From: Bigelowiella natans CCMP2755
Taxonomy: Eukaryota; Cercozoa; Chlorarachniophyceae
Assembly (NCBI GenBank): GCA_000320545.1
Contig: ADNK01000505.1
Location: forward strand, 5,001-37,500
Direction of reading: 5' to 3'
Length of the DNA: 32,500 nt
Under the pieces are notes generated by a model. It made no database searches. It was not told the origin of the DNA and saw only the letters and a program-made list of their open reading frames with translations. Both the position numbers and the translations under genes were made by a program. Of this stretch, positions 21,976 to 32,500 are shown in pieces; positions within the stretch are counted from its first letter, which is position 1, and the number at the start of each line of letters is the position of its first letter.

Positions 21976-22260
21976 TTTCCTATGAACTGTGCTACTGCTA
22001 TACATACAAAGCCATGCTGCTGTGCAACAAAGGAAGCAACCAACCCACTCACCCTATATCCTCCTTTTCCTCCTCCTTCTCCATCATCATCATGATCATC
22101 CCCTGGAAAATCCCCATAGTTGCCTAAGGTTATTTGCTTCTGAGTGCTGCTGCTATGTACTGTGATCGAAGCACCAGCAATGGCTCTCAATTTCGACATC
22201 ATAACATCTTCTGAATACGAGTCTCTGCCTCTCCTTAGATCTTATCCTCTTTTCCCCAAC

Positions 22261-22298
<38 letters not shown>

Positions 22299-22339
22299 TC
22301 TCTCCCCCTCTCTTGTCCATCTGTCTCTCGCTCTCTTGC

Positions 22340-22415
<76 letters not shown>

Positions 22416-23792
22416 GTCTCTATTTGTTGCAAGCATGCTGTACGTGTGTGCTTGTCGAAGTGTAATATCCTGCATATCTGGTGGTGCTGTTGGTTTACAT
22501 GAATTCCAATTTGTATCCTCTCACCTGTTTTTGTTCGATATTGTTTTGTCCATGTCCGGTTGTTTCTTGGTACGAATGGATTACTACTACTATTATTTTT
22601 CACCACATTGAAGGCAGCAGCAGGTCCCATTTTTCTTTGAAATCTTTCTCGCTCTTTGAGAAGCTTTGCTAGTCTATGAATGAATAAATAATGATGTGAC
22701 TACTACTCCCGTGTAATATTGATATCTACCATTTATAGACTTCCCACAGCAACATCGGTCATTGTTGTTTTTAGACAGAAAGAAAGAGATATACTACCTC
22801 CTAGCCTTTTTCTTCTGGCGAGCTGTTGGTTGTTCCTAGATGATGAAGAAGAATCACTAATATAACCAAGTCCTATTATACTTTCATTTGTGCCGCCAAG
22901 TTATGATTAGTTGATTTAGATTGCCTGGTTTTCATCATTATCATCATCGTGTCCCTGTTGTTCCCTTTGCTGCTTTTGCTTCGCTCGAATCCTGTTGAGT
23001 TTCTTCAACGCAGCGTTTGTATCAGGCAGACCAGTCTGTTGTGTTCTAGACGACCGCAGCTCCTTTGCAGCATCAGCAGCGCGAAGGCTGGCGAGGTATG
23101 ACTCAACGTCTGCCTTTGAGTCAAAATGAGGCGTTAAAAAAATCGTTGTCTTATAATAACAATTACTACCTTAAGTTGCTTTCGCTTAATAGCTTCTGCT
23201 GCTGCTGCTGGCACACTTTCTCTCTATATGAACGGATTTCATTTAGAGAAGATGACGTCAGTTAAGGAGGAGGAAAAGATGATGACTACAAAAGCAGAAA
23301 ACATGTACATGCAGCAGATTTCGCTGGATGTTGTTAATCCTAGCCTTGATATAAGATAATTTTCGGAGCTTTGGTTATTTAAACACCACACGGTACCACT
23401 TAACTTTGCATTCCCTCTTTTAAACAATTTCTCTCCATTAATATCAACTTATCATATGAGGACATCATTGGAAACACAAATAGCAGGATCACTGTTTGTA
23501 ATCAGAAGCAACCGATTGGGTTCGACGTCCCCCCCTCATTCTGAGCAATGATGGCACTAGTATACTGTTCTCGAGAAGGTGAGAGTGATCTTGGTGAATC
23601 GAAAGAAGAGGCATGGATAGGGCTGCTAGGAGGTAATAATAAGGCCATAGGAGCTGTCTGGCCCAACAACCAGCTGCCATCCGGGCAGGACACGTCATCT
23701 GGCACACAGATAGGATCGATCGATCGATCGAGCTGTTGTTGTTGTTGTTGCGCGGGAGTGTTCTCATAATCCATGTAAGGAGTCCTAGACAT
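21807..23792 (-). CDS. Unrecognised basic, helical protein (10 exons, one GC-AG intron)
   Basis: Exons 23792-23513, 23447-23392, 23344-23309, 23223-23170, 23113-22925, 22835-22798, 22673-22525, 22477-22415, 22210-22053 and 21896-21807 join in phase to 370 residues. The start MSRTPYMDYENTPAQ is the first ATG of the frame. The N-terminal 95 residues are Ser/Pro/Gln-rich. The middle is highly charged and helical (DINGEKLFKRGNAKL, AAAAEAIKRKQLK, NAALKKLNRIRAKQKQQREQ, RLAKLLKERERFQRK). The C-terminus contains FRCRRPLKDFLNECKEFNGN. Linking exons 5 and 6 requires a GC donor (CAG|GCAATC). Without it the first part would end at a TAA at 22916 as a 207-residue protein, and the later exons would lack an ATG near their start. 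The phase match favours one gene. No family was recognised. Confidence 0.6.
21941..21974. repeat. (CA)n microsatellite in the last intron of the 10-exon gene
   Basis: A perfect CA run. On the sense (minus) strand it is a TG run about 45 bases before the ACCAG acceptor. Confidence 0.95.
22265..22412. repeat. Compound (CT)n-(TA)n-(GT)n microsatellite
   Basis: Three dinucleotide runs in a row fill the intron between exons 8 and 9 of the 10-exon gene. The GT run starts two bases from the donor on the sense strand (GTACACAC...). Confidence 0.95.
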
Positions 23793-24957
23793 ATCTCAGG
23801 AGTACATATTTTAGTACAACAACAACAACAATAACAACAACAACAACGAAGAATATCAGGAGAAAGTTAGATCTAGATCTAGACATCCAACCATATTTTT
23901 TCTTGGACGAAGCAGTTGTCTAGGCGACTTAAATAAACATGTGAAGTTCATATTTAGATCTATTGCATTCCGCATTTCTGCCTAAAAAATAAATACTTTT
24001 TCACCGCATCATTGTATACCCCTTATTACGCTTCAAAAGGGGGTAGGCAGACAATGACGCGGACATAAAAGAAAATAATACTTGCACACATTTCTCCATA
24101 AAAGTAATCCATTTTTTACTTTAAAACACGCTTAATCGTTGCATATTAGTAAAAAGGGAGTAGAACAAAAGGATCACAATAAAAAAAAGAATCAGCGGAT
24201 AGGAAGCACCCTATGGAAGATGTGGCGGCCCACCCCTACTTCTTCCATTTTCGAGTAAATGATCTGTTTTTTGAAGTAAAATGCCATGGTTTCGGACTTC
24301 TTGTAGCCTGTACTTACTTCAAATAATTTTTCGTACATCCAAGTTCAGACCAAATATTTCCCATGAATGGATTTAACGTGTATTTAAATCCTATTTTACA
24401 TATAACGACAATAGTTCCATAGACTCTTACTAATTATTTAAATGAATTCTTCTCATGATAGCATGTCAATTATTCAGAGTATAAGACTTATTTATATTTT
24501 TCATCCTCAATTTCAGAGATATTTTAAGTCGTATAAAAAACATACGCTGGAATAATTTATAAAGACATTGGTATTATCGCTTAAAATGTTTAATTGAAAG
24601 GAGAACTGTCTCCTTTGGGATACAGGTTATTCTGAAAATAAAAAAGCCAAAGAAATAGCTTTCTCCACTGCCCCCCCTCCTCAAAAGGTGCAGTAACCGA
24701 GATAACGTATCGCGAATCGCCACAGGTATCATCTAAGTTTGAGAAGAACGAACATGTCAGAATAAGAGAAAGTATCTATGATTTATGCCACAATACTCTT
24801 CGCCTGAATAGCTCTAGCCCTATTTACACTCTCATGCGGGCTTTTTCCTTCCCGCCATGCAAATGCCTAGAAGTGGAATGAAATCTTGAGTAATCAAAAA
24901 CTATTGGGCTCTTCACGTAACTAAATTGAATCTTTTGTTTTGCAAATAGTAATTGAA
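23793..24957. promoter_or_regulatory. Divergent region between the 10-exon gene and the HMG-box gene
   Basis: About 1.2 kb separate two outward-facing start codons. A (CAA)n run (23816-23848) and TAGATCTAGATCTAGA (about 23868) lie near the left gene. The rest is A/T-rich without recognisable exons. A TTTGCAAATAG just before the HMG-box ATG could be a 3' splice site for a leader exon. Promoter function is inferred from position only. Confidence 0.45.
23816..23848. repeat. (CAA)n microsatellite
   Basis: CAA units with a single T interruption, about 25-55 bp upstream of the 10-exon gene's start codon. Confidence 0.95.
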
Positions 24958-25913
24958 ATGAATGTGCCCCCGGCGGATAACATGTCTGCAAACCTTGGGA
25001 AGCGCAAGCGCACTCGCATGGTAACAAAGAAACGAAAGCGCCTGAAACGTCCAAGAAAGCCTAAAACTGCCTACAACTTTTACCAACTGACAGTTCGTCA
25101 GAGCGTCTGTCAAGAGGTAATTTTTTTTCCAGATTATCATGTCTATATATTATTAATGCTTACCTTCCAGGTTTGGGATCTAATTGGGAGGCAAGTAGAT
25201 AGGGTTTTGCACAATGAGCATGTAGCTCGGATTATTGGTCGAAGATGGCGCGCGATGCCAGAGGAGCAGAGAAGGGTCTTTCAGCAGATGGCAGATCAGG
25301 TAATTTTTACGTGGTGCATAGGCCAGAGATAGTTATTTGCTGACTTAGCTATTTGCTCAGGATAAATATCGCTATAAGCAAGAAAAAGATCAGTATGATA
25401 ACATGCTACGTGCGACACTAAATTCTGACGAAGTTGATGGTGAAAGTGGACAATCCGGGCCGGCAGGGGCTCCTGGACCGGTTGCACCTATTCCTGCGCA
25501 TCAGCCTTATCCCAATAACGGTGTTCATTCCATTCACCAAAACCTCCCCGTTCAAAGTACAAAGTATCAAATTCCTCAGCAACAACTGCCGACACAGCCA
25601 TTGATGCAGCACGCAGGCATGATACATGGGGGTCTTATACAAAATGGCGCCCAAATTCGAGGAGGATTATCCGGTGGGATTCCGCTTCAAGGCCCTACCA
25701 TGCAAGCAGTGGACCCGGCGGTTGCTGCTCAGCATAGAGCAGCGTACGCGGCAGCAGCTGCCGCCGCTGCTGCAACGAATATCAATTATCCTAGTCCGAG
25801 CGTCGCAATGGCGATGCATTCAGGAAGACAGGACAGGAAAGGACAACAGCAGCCACACCACACTCAATATGCTACCTACCCGACATCCTCGACGCAGACA
25901 TATGTCTCCTTAA

Positions 25914-25963
<50 letters not shown>

Positions 25964-26422
25964 CAACAACCTGCTATAACTGCCCGACTCGGAACTCAGG
26001 GAAGAGAATATGTAACAGATCAGGATGGAAGAGTAATAAATGTGAAGCAGCAGGGCCCTTTTATCCCCCCAATATCAGCCATATCGATGCAATCGAGGAA
26101 GGTTGATAATCCACAAGATGGGAAGAATGGGAAGACAGTGGATTCCAAAGAAATGCTGAAAGTTGGAGTTGCTGCAGCCCAGGTTCAGAGGAAAATGCCA
26201 GAAGGAAATTTGATGCCAAGGATCGGTTCTAATGGCAATCTTCAAATAGTCCCAGCTACTTTTGGTACAGCTTCAGCTGCTACTATGAAAAGAACAGATA
26301 GTGCAAATAGCTTAACAAGAATTGGGAGCGGTACATCTCTATTTATGCTCCCTGGAACAAATTCATTTCCCAGGACTCCTAGTTATCCGATGCTGCCACA
26401 AATTGACTTCGGCGGTCCATAG
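24958..26422 (+). CDS. HMG-box protein with polyGln/polyAla tail
   Basis: Three exons (24958-25116, 25171-25299, 25361-26422) give 449 residues. Introns are 54 and 61 nt with clear GTAATT donors and TTCCAG/CTCAG acceptors. After a basic leader (GKRKRTRMVTKKRKRLKRPR) comes an HMG box of about 70 residues: RKPKTAYNFYQLTVRQSV, then HVARIIGRRWRAMPEEQRRV and FQQMADQDKYRYKQEKDQYD. It has the expected N-terminal Pro-Lys-x-Ala-Tyr turn and the WRxMPEEQR helix. Both introns cut the box. The remaining 350 residues are disordered, with an Ala run, a Gln run encoded by CAG/CAA (25916-25970), and two related motifs near the C-terminus (PRIGSNGNLQIVP and TRIGSGTSLFMLP). HMG boxes bend DNA in chromatin and transcription complexes, so the protein is probably nuclear. 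The start is the ATG nearest the basic leader; an upstream non-coding exon is possible. Confidence 0.88.
25916..25970 (+). repeat. Coding (CAG/CAA)n repeat
   Basis: About 18 Gln codons within exon 3 of the HMG-box gene, CAG followed by CAA. Length variation here would change the protein without shifting the frame. Confidence 0.95.
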
Positions 26423-27818
26423 TTGATAAATTCGGTAGAATCGATTAATTGAAGACTCCAGTAAAATGAATGGTTCGTCGGTCAATGTGCAGCCTGTGTT
26501 GTGTGACATCGCTGCGTCAAATAACATGTTATGATCAAGGGTGAATAATAGCATGGCTAGATGGAGGCTACTTCCACACTTTGGCGTGCTAGCGTGCATG
26601 CGCTGTCTTTCGCATGGCTAGCTAGCTAGACTCTCTACTGATCCTGCGGCAATGCAATGGAATTGTTGCAGATTTTCCACTAGATCCTACAGAGCGATGC
26701 AGCTATACCTGTGTGCAGTGTGCAGGTGCTGCCATGCGTCGTGTGAGCTGCATGCTCGTCGCAACGCGAACTTCGTGCTCCAGTCTAGTAGTCTAGTAGT
26801 GCTGGCTGCTCATCGTTCTGCCAGTCTGCACTAGTGCATGATCTCATAGCTAGCTAGTAGCTAGCTAGAGTGCATGACAGAGGACGCATCACTTTGAAAT
26901 GAAAAATCTAGAACTTTGAATTTTTCATCCACAGTTGAATGCACTTTTCAGCTTTCTGTGGCTTTTGTCACATGAAGACACATCCTGTTGAAACTGCTGC
27001 TGGAATCGGGGCGGTCTAGCGGTGAAGAAGGCGGCCATGCAAAGATCGAGAGACACTCGGATTTGGAAGGGCATGTTGTTCTCATCATTTTTGATCTCCC
27101 AGCTAGCCAGAGGGAAGTTCATGTGGAGGCAAAGACTGCGTCAAAGATTTTGCCTGCCAATCTAGCAATCCCGTGCAAAATCCAATGGGAAACAAGTTAG
27201 TGGAACATGGAAAAGTTGATGGTTCTGGAACTGGACAAAAATTATAGGAAACTGCCATTCCATGATCCACGAAAAAATTTTGCTGCTAGATGTGGGCAAT
27301 GCTAGAATGGCGTGATCTAGGTGATGCTCCCCTGGCGATGATTTTTTTGCTGTCTTGGTGTCATTTTGACAAAGATCGTTTTGATGAAAGACGTGTGCTG
27401 TGCTTGGCATTTGTCACGTTGTTGTCATTCTAGCAATGCAGTTCAGCGTAGCAGTAGGTCGTCAGTGGGCAAAATTCATGTTCCGCAATTTTTCACACAT
27501 TGCTAGATTGGCTAACCTAGCAACGCGAACAGTGGGGAAATGAAATGTGGGGTGTGGTGTGCAGTCTGCTACTCATTTGCTAGATTGCACAAATCACAAC
27601 AATCTGTGCGACACGTGACAAGTCTAGCAGTCTAGCAGTGCTAGAGTGCTGACGCTGGTTTGACGTCATGGTCACGTTCATCACAGGGCCACTGTTCAAC
27701 AAGTCACATTCAGTTGCTACTCATCGCACTTGTTGACGTACGGCGATTTACTTGATCCATTCATTGCAGATGTTCGATGTCCAAGCAAGCATGAAAAGAC
27801 ACAATTGTTGTTCAGTCA
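26423..27818. other. Convergent gap HMG-box gene / POLR1B, no gene seen
   Basis: No exon was recognised. The left half has GGCTAGCTAGCTAGAC near 26618 and TAGCTAGCTAGTAGCTAGCTAG near 26848. The right half (about 26870-27680) repeats CTAGCA/TGCTAG words many times, for example TCTAGCAGTCTAGCAGTGCTAG near 27623. It is poor in microsatellites. It must include both 3' untranslated regions. Confidence 0.5.
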
Positions 27819-29015
27819 TCAAGTAACGTTTATGCACAGTTTGATGTTCATAGCTCCTAGCTCAGCCGCCAGGTACGTAAACACATACGGCATGACGATT
27901 TTGTGGCAATTAGTAGATCCACACTGTCTGCATTTTATGACTGAACCTGACCATTAACATAATATTACAATATCGAAGGAGGAAGAACTATTATGTATGA
28001 AAATGTGCGAAACATGGTCGTCGTCTCCAAATCAAAGAGATGATGATGATGATGATGATGATGATGATCACCATCAGTGTTATTATGACTACTTTCCAGG
28101 TTTCCTCCCATTTCGGGGGCACTAGCAACCTTTGAGATTCCTAAAGTTGTTTGACGGAAGGAACAACTTAAATTAAGGCTAAATTACCCATTAACAAACA
28201 CAGTAATTCGTCGGAAGTGATTCCTTGATCATGTTGTTTGCTCAATTGCTTGCCGGCACCGGATTCAGGGCAGTTGATCTCATAGAACAGCACAAATGGC
28301 TAGTTTGTCACTGACCTTACGACATTCCTACAACTACTACTGCTACCACAACTACAACTACAATTACAACTACATCTACAACTACAAGTTCTCACCCAGG
28401 ATGCTTCCACAATCACCGCATACGTGGCAATTCGCATAGTCGGAACCCTCCACCAAGCGGTCGTACAGTAAGTAAGAACTACCATGAGCTAGCAATGAAT
28501 CTCGTTCCATCTCACCAAAACGAATGCCCCCATGGACCTGAAACATCATCATCATCATCATCGATTAGATTACATCAGGTATAAAAGCAGCAGCAGTAGT
28601 AGTAGTAGTAGCAGTAGTAGATCGGTGGTGAACCATCATGTCACCTTATTCTTCATGTTTGATATTAGTCTCTCCTCCTCCTCCTCCTTTTTTACCCTCT
28701 CATAACCACCACCAGCACCACCACACCATCATCACCACACCTTTCTTCCCTTTATCGGCTGTCGGGTGATTTTGTTTACAGGACCTGTACTCCTCACCTT
28801 CAGTGTGAGTGGTGTGGTGGGGGGAGGGAAGGGAAGGGGGGTGAACAATTCTTTTAATAGCCAAATTTACGTGCTTTTGAGTTGCAAAACACACCAAGTA
28901 CTACTGCTACTAACATAATACTGATCATCTTAATCATCATCATCATCATGGTTGAAATGACGACTGGACAAATCGACATTACAACAACACCTTGACACGA
29001 ACAATAACGATGTTG

Positions 29016-29048
<33 letters not shown>

Positions 29049-29565
29049 ATACTACTACTGTTTGTTTGTTGTTATTGATAAATTGTAATAAGAAGTGGCA
29101 GTAGCAGTAGTGGTAGCAGTAGTATACCTGAGACTTATCGCTAACCATATGTCTCAGTCGTTGATAATACACAACCCCAATAAAGATTTCTACGCATAAA
29201 CAAATAGATGATGATGATGATGATGATGATGATGTGATTGGTTGGGAAAAGTCACGATGACGACGACGAGTACAGGATGCTGCTGCTGCTGCCACCTGCT
29301 GTAAATGGTTCCCCTGTAAATCCACTGTATAAAGTCTCATTACCCATGTAGTTGTATCTGATGGGAGGAGGAGGAGGAGGAGGAAGATAATGATGATGCT
29401 GCTGCTGATGTTGATGTTGGTGATGACGAGGAAGAGAACTTCGATTAATTATATTGTATTTTCTTTGTATTCTATATGTGTATGTATTACTGAATTCCCT
29501 CAAAAATGTGCAGTAGGTCTAATTATACTACCATCTGAAAGCTAATTTTATGCCACTACTATTAC

Positions 29566-29599
<34 letters not shown>

Positions 29600-29916
29600 T
29601 CCTATACTAAAGCAAATAGCATACAAACAGTGCGTGCACATGTATGCGGTGACGCAAAAAAATTTTCATCAACAACCCCGCAGCAGCCAATTGCTCGCCT
29701 AAGAAATAGTTATTATAATTAATTAATTGATATGCAGCAAATTTAACCAAGCTTTCTCTTTGTATGGTGATGATGACGATGATGATGATGATAGTACTAC
29801 AAGTAGTAGTAGTACCAAAATAGTCAACTGCACGATCAGACTCAGAGAATTGGAAAGGAGTAGCATCCTGGTCTATTCCATGCATAGCACCTATGGAATG
29901 AATTATGAAGAGAGAG

Positions 29917-29970
<54 letters not shown>

Positions 29971-30388
29971 TTTCATCCTTACAAATAATAACACATCGGA
30001 ACACGAACAACGTGTATCTTATATATATTTAGTTATTACCAGCCTTCCCGGCTATGCTTTCGATAAGCATACCTAAGAGGGAGGGAAAGGAGGAGGTAGT
30101 AAGCTAGATGATGTGCAGGCATAATAGAGAAGGGAAAATAAGAACAAGAAGAAGAAGAAGAAGGATAACGAGGAATTAAGTAGGACGGCCACAAGCCACA
30201 AGGAAGACGACAAATAGATTCTATTACTACCAATACAATTACTACTTCAGATTTATTATTTCTCTTTACTTTCAAACCTCCTCCTCCTCCTTCTTCTTCT
30301 TCTCATAATCATCATTTTAATTTTATAATATCAAGGTAAATTGTCTATAGTCATTATCATCCAGAGCCCATCTCTCTCTCTCTGTGTA

Positions 30389-30428
<40 letters not shown>

Positions 30429-30809
30429 TCACGCCGTGTGGATGTGCCATAGTATAGTAATAACAATCACATTAAACTGGTGATGGTGGTAGAGGTAGTA
30501 GTAGTAGTAGTACCAATAGTCATTCTTGAAGGAAATGCGTGCGGATTGATAATAATATCTGGTTGCATCCCTGTCACACAAGAAACAACCAAGCTCATCA
30601 TCGTCGTCATCATCATCCTCATCATCTTCCCCCTCCTCCTCCTCCTCCTCCTCCTCCTTCTCCAAACCTGATTCTGAGAAAGGCATATCCGTTGCTGGGA
30701 ATAAGCGCGACATAACACCTACGATGTACCATCATCAAACCATGCGATATGATGGTGATTGTCAAGGATTACAAAGTAGCAATACTGATAATGACAAATA
30801 ACTATTGGG

Positions 30810-30852
<43 letters not shown>

Positions 30853-32287
30853 GACTATTGGTGATGTTGGTGGCATGGCAATGCTACTGCTAGTGATACA
30901 CCACCACACCCTTTTGGCCATGTCGAGAGGAAAACTTATCTCCAATAACCTGATGAAGAAAAAGGAGGAGGAGGGGAAGGAGGAGGATGAGAATGATGAA
31001 TGACTACATACAGTATTTCTTTCTCATCTACTACTACTACTACTACTACTGCTGCTGCTACTCTGTGACGACATAGCCCTTCATCGGTCCACTTTAACTC
31101 TTATTTACCAACCATTCAAGCACTACTCATTGATGTTTATCATGTTTGAGAGTTGATAATATAAGGAAAGGAGGACCTATCAAACTACCACTACTACTAC
31201 TACTACTACTATTACGGACAGGGTTGCGGTTGAGAAGTAGTTTTACTCCTATCTTGGAGACATTATTTCTTCGATTCTGAGAATAATAAATAATAACAGT
31301 AGCAGCAGTAGTAATAATAATGCGCCAATGGTAAAAGACGACACTAGCATTTATTTGTCTGCTACACAGAACGAAGAAAGCATATTTATTCTCAGATATA
31401 TTTGTACTTTTGATCTGTTTGATAATGATGATGATGATGATGACTTTTGGATATTGATGCTATAGCAACAACAACTCAACTAATCTACTAACCCTGAGTA
31501 AGACTCGCACTTCCTGAACAATACACTTTTCTGTGACACCTTTTAGCTTCACTAATCAATTACAAAAAACAATAGTTTGTTAGATCAATATTGGATGCAT
31601 TATCTACATTACAATAGTATGTAAGATCAATTTTGAATGCAGGGTAGATAATGAGCAAACAATAATGATGATTCAATGTTAATGATATATGTCTACTATA
31701 TATTAACGACATTTAATGACTATCATCATCATCATCAGCAGCAGCAGCAACAAGCATCATTATTTCCATACACCACCTATGATTTTCCTCTTCCTTAGGT
31801 TGTCAATAATACCTGCATCATCATGTAATTTTAAGTGGTAGGACTACAACGAGTATGCTCATTTTAATTCGCTTTGTTAGTCATTTCTTTGATGTTTACG
31901 CGGTATATGACATGACAAGAATAGGACAACAATTTGGTGACTGACTGACTGACTCACATTGTGCATAAATGAGTAATAGCAAGGTCTTAATAAATACATA
32001 GAATACGCAGTAGTACATGCGAGAGGCTCTCCAGGCTTAACAGTCATTCCGACTTTGGGAAGGCCTGAATCATAATAATCATAATAATAAACCACAATAA
32101 CAACAAATGCATCATCAAACAAGAGCTTAGCTTAAATTATGATGATGATGATGACCACAACGCTACCCCCCCCTTCTCTCTTACCGTCGAGATCCAGAGA
32201 TTCTACCAGCTTCCTCTTTCCTCCCCTCTTTTGATTATTTCTGATTGTTTGGTTGTGTCATCATATTGTTAATTCAGACGGAATATA

Positions 32288-32319
<32 letters not shown>

Positions 32320-32500
32320 CATGAGAGTAATGTTTGATGATCTAGGCAATTAATTAATAAAATCCCATATATGAGTGGTGGTTAGAGTTAGTTGCTGGTA
32401 CTGACGTTTTGTTCATCGTTGGAAAGCAATTTCCGAAGTGATGGTATGACTCCTCACCTGGCAAAGAAACAGTGCATCACCATCATACTGAACCCTCACC
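27819..32500 (-). CDS. POLR1B: RNA polymerase I second-largest subunit, C-terminal third (5' part outside window)
   Basis: Sixteen exons join in phase to the last 345 residues: 32240-32185, 32064-31958, 31843-31813, 31551-31493, 31276-31220, 30949-30910, 30718-30668, 30570-30514, 30072-30040, 29890-29816, 29698-29677, 29357-29296, 29189-29128, 28797-28741, 28537-28396 and 27946-27819. Family blocks appear in order: [146 protein letters not shown], the zinc-ribbon pairs CxxC (HVCGDCGS) and CxxC (KCRQCGST), and [19 protein letters not shown]. The [11 protein letters not shown] and zinc-ribbon context point to Pol I rather than Pol II or III. This subunit forms half of the catalytic cleft that makes pre-rRNA in the nucleolus. 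All visible parts are intact. Bases 32241-32500 were not assigned with confidence and are probably intron plus an upstream exon. Confidence 0.95.
28039..28069. repeat. (GAT)n microsatellite in the last POLR1B intron
   Basis: Ten GAT units lie in the 449-nt intron 28395-27947, which also has an ACTACAACTACA-type pentanucleotide-like run near 28330-28385. Confidence 0.9.
29909..29967. repeat. (GA)n microsatellite forming a CT tract before a POLR1B 3' splice site
   Basis: On the sense (minus) strand a CT tract of about 58 nt ends about 17 bases before the CCATAG acceptor of the [12 protein letters not shown] exon. Confidence 0.95.
30393..30427. repeat. (GT)n microsatellite in POLR1B intron
   Basis: A perfect GT run (CA on the sense strand), with a short CT run next to it, in the intron 30513-30073. 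Confidence 0.95.
30811..30851. repeat. (GA)n microsatellite in POLR1B intron (CT on sense strand)
   Basis: A CT tract on the sense strand in the intron 30909-30719, between the [12 protein letters not shown] and [11 protein letters not shown] exons. Confidence 0.95.
32287..32319. repeat. (GAT)n microsatellite
   Basis: Eleven GAT units in the most upstream POLR1B intron visible in the window. Confidence 0.95.

Noticed and set aside
22144-22611. 155-codon plus-strand open frame through CT/TA/GT repeats
   Set aside because: It overlaps two well-phased minus-strand exons and owes its length to repeats that lack stop codons.
1-32500. CRISPR arrays, insertion sequences, viral or transposon genes
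   Set aside because: No regular spacer-repeat array, transposase, reverse transcriptase or integrase motif was seen. The repeats are simple-sequence microsatellites or short tandem duplications.

Overview
The window is nuclear DNA of an intron-dense unicellular eukaryote. Most genes are split into exons of 20-230 nt by short GT-AG introns (about 50-450 nt). All reading frames below were rebuilt by hand by joining exons so that splice phases agree. Simple repeats (GA, CA, TA, GAT, CTA, CAA) fill the introns and the gaps upstream of genes. An OSCP1 homologue, a family mostly found in ciliated organisms, suggests a flagellate cell. An LRGG motif after the signal-anchor of the HSP20 protein is reminiscent of algae with secondary plastids. 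The lineage cannot be fixed from this window alone.

Layout from left to right. OSCP1 (minus, 459-2224, 8 exons) lies head-to-head with an intronless membrane-anchored HSP20 (plus, 2773-3762). A convergent gap follows, then a membrane-anchored prolyl 4-hydroxylase (minus, 5249-8281, 18 exons). Its start codon is only 76 bp from that of an Arg/Ser-rich, probably splicing-related protein (plus, 8358-11947, 10 exons). After a second convergent gap comes a gene that appears to join a syntaxin-type N-terminal helical domain to a COPI-associated/Tvp15-type membrane domain (minus, 12702-14997). Next are an unrecognised partial minus-strand gene (15524-16007) and a large four-pass membrane protein with a long low-complexity loop (plus, 16547-19784). 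A 2 kb convergent gap precedes an unrecognised 10-exon minus gene (21807-23792), which is divergent from an HMG-box, polyQ/polyA protein (plus, 24958-26422). After a last convergent gap the window ends inside POLR1B, the second-largest subunit of RNA polymerase I (minus, 27819 to beyond 32500; 16 exons seen).

Genes largely alternate in strand, giving divergent promoter gaps and convergent 3' gaps. The two kinds of gap look different. The convergent ones are rich in short self-complementary words (GCTAGC, TCTAGA, GCATGC) and contain few trinucleotide microsatellites, whereas divergent gaps and introns are the reverse. The genes do not form one pathway: they cover cilium-related, chaperone, ER/Golgi hydroxylation, splicing, Golgi trafficking, chromatin and rRNA-synthesis functions. 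The most notable observations are the Habc/COPI-associated fusion, pyrimidine microsatellites placed just before 3' splice sites, very small POLR1B exons (22, 31 and 33 nt), a 69-bp tandem duplication of a 3' splice site, and a second 69-bp duplication with a heat-shock-element-like site upstream of the HSP20 gene.
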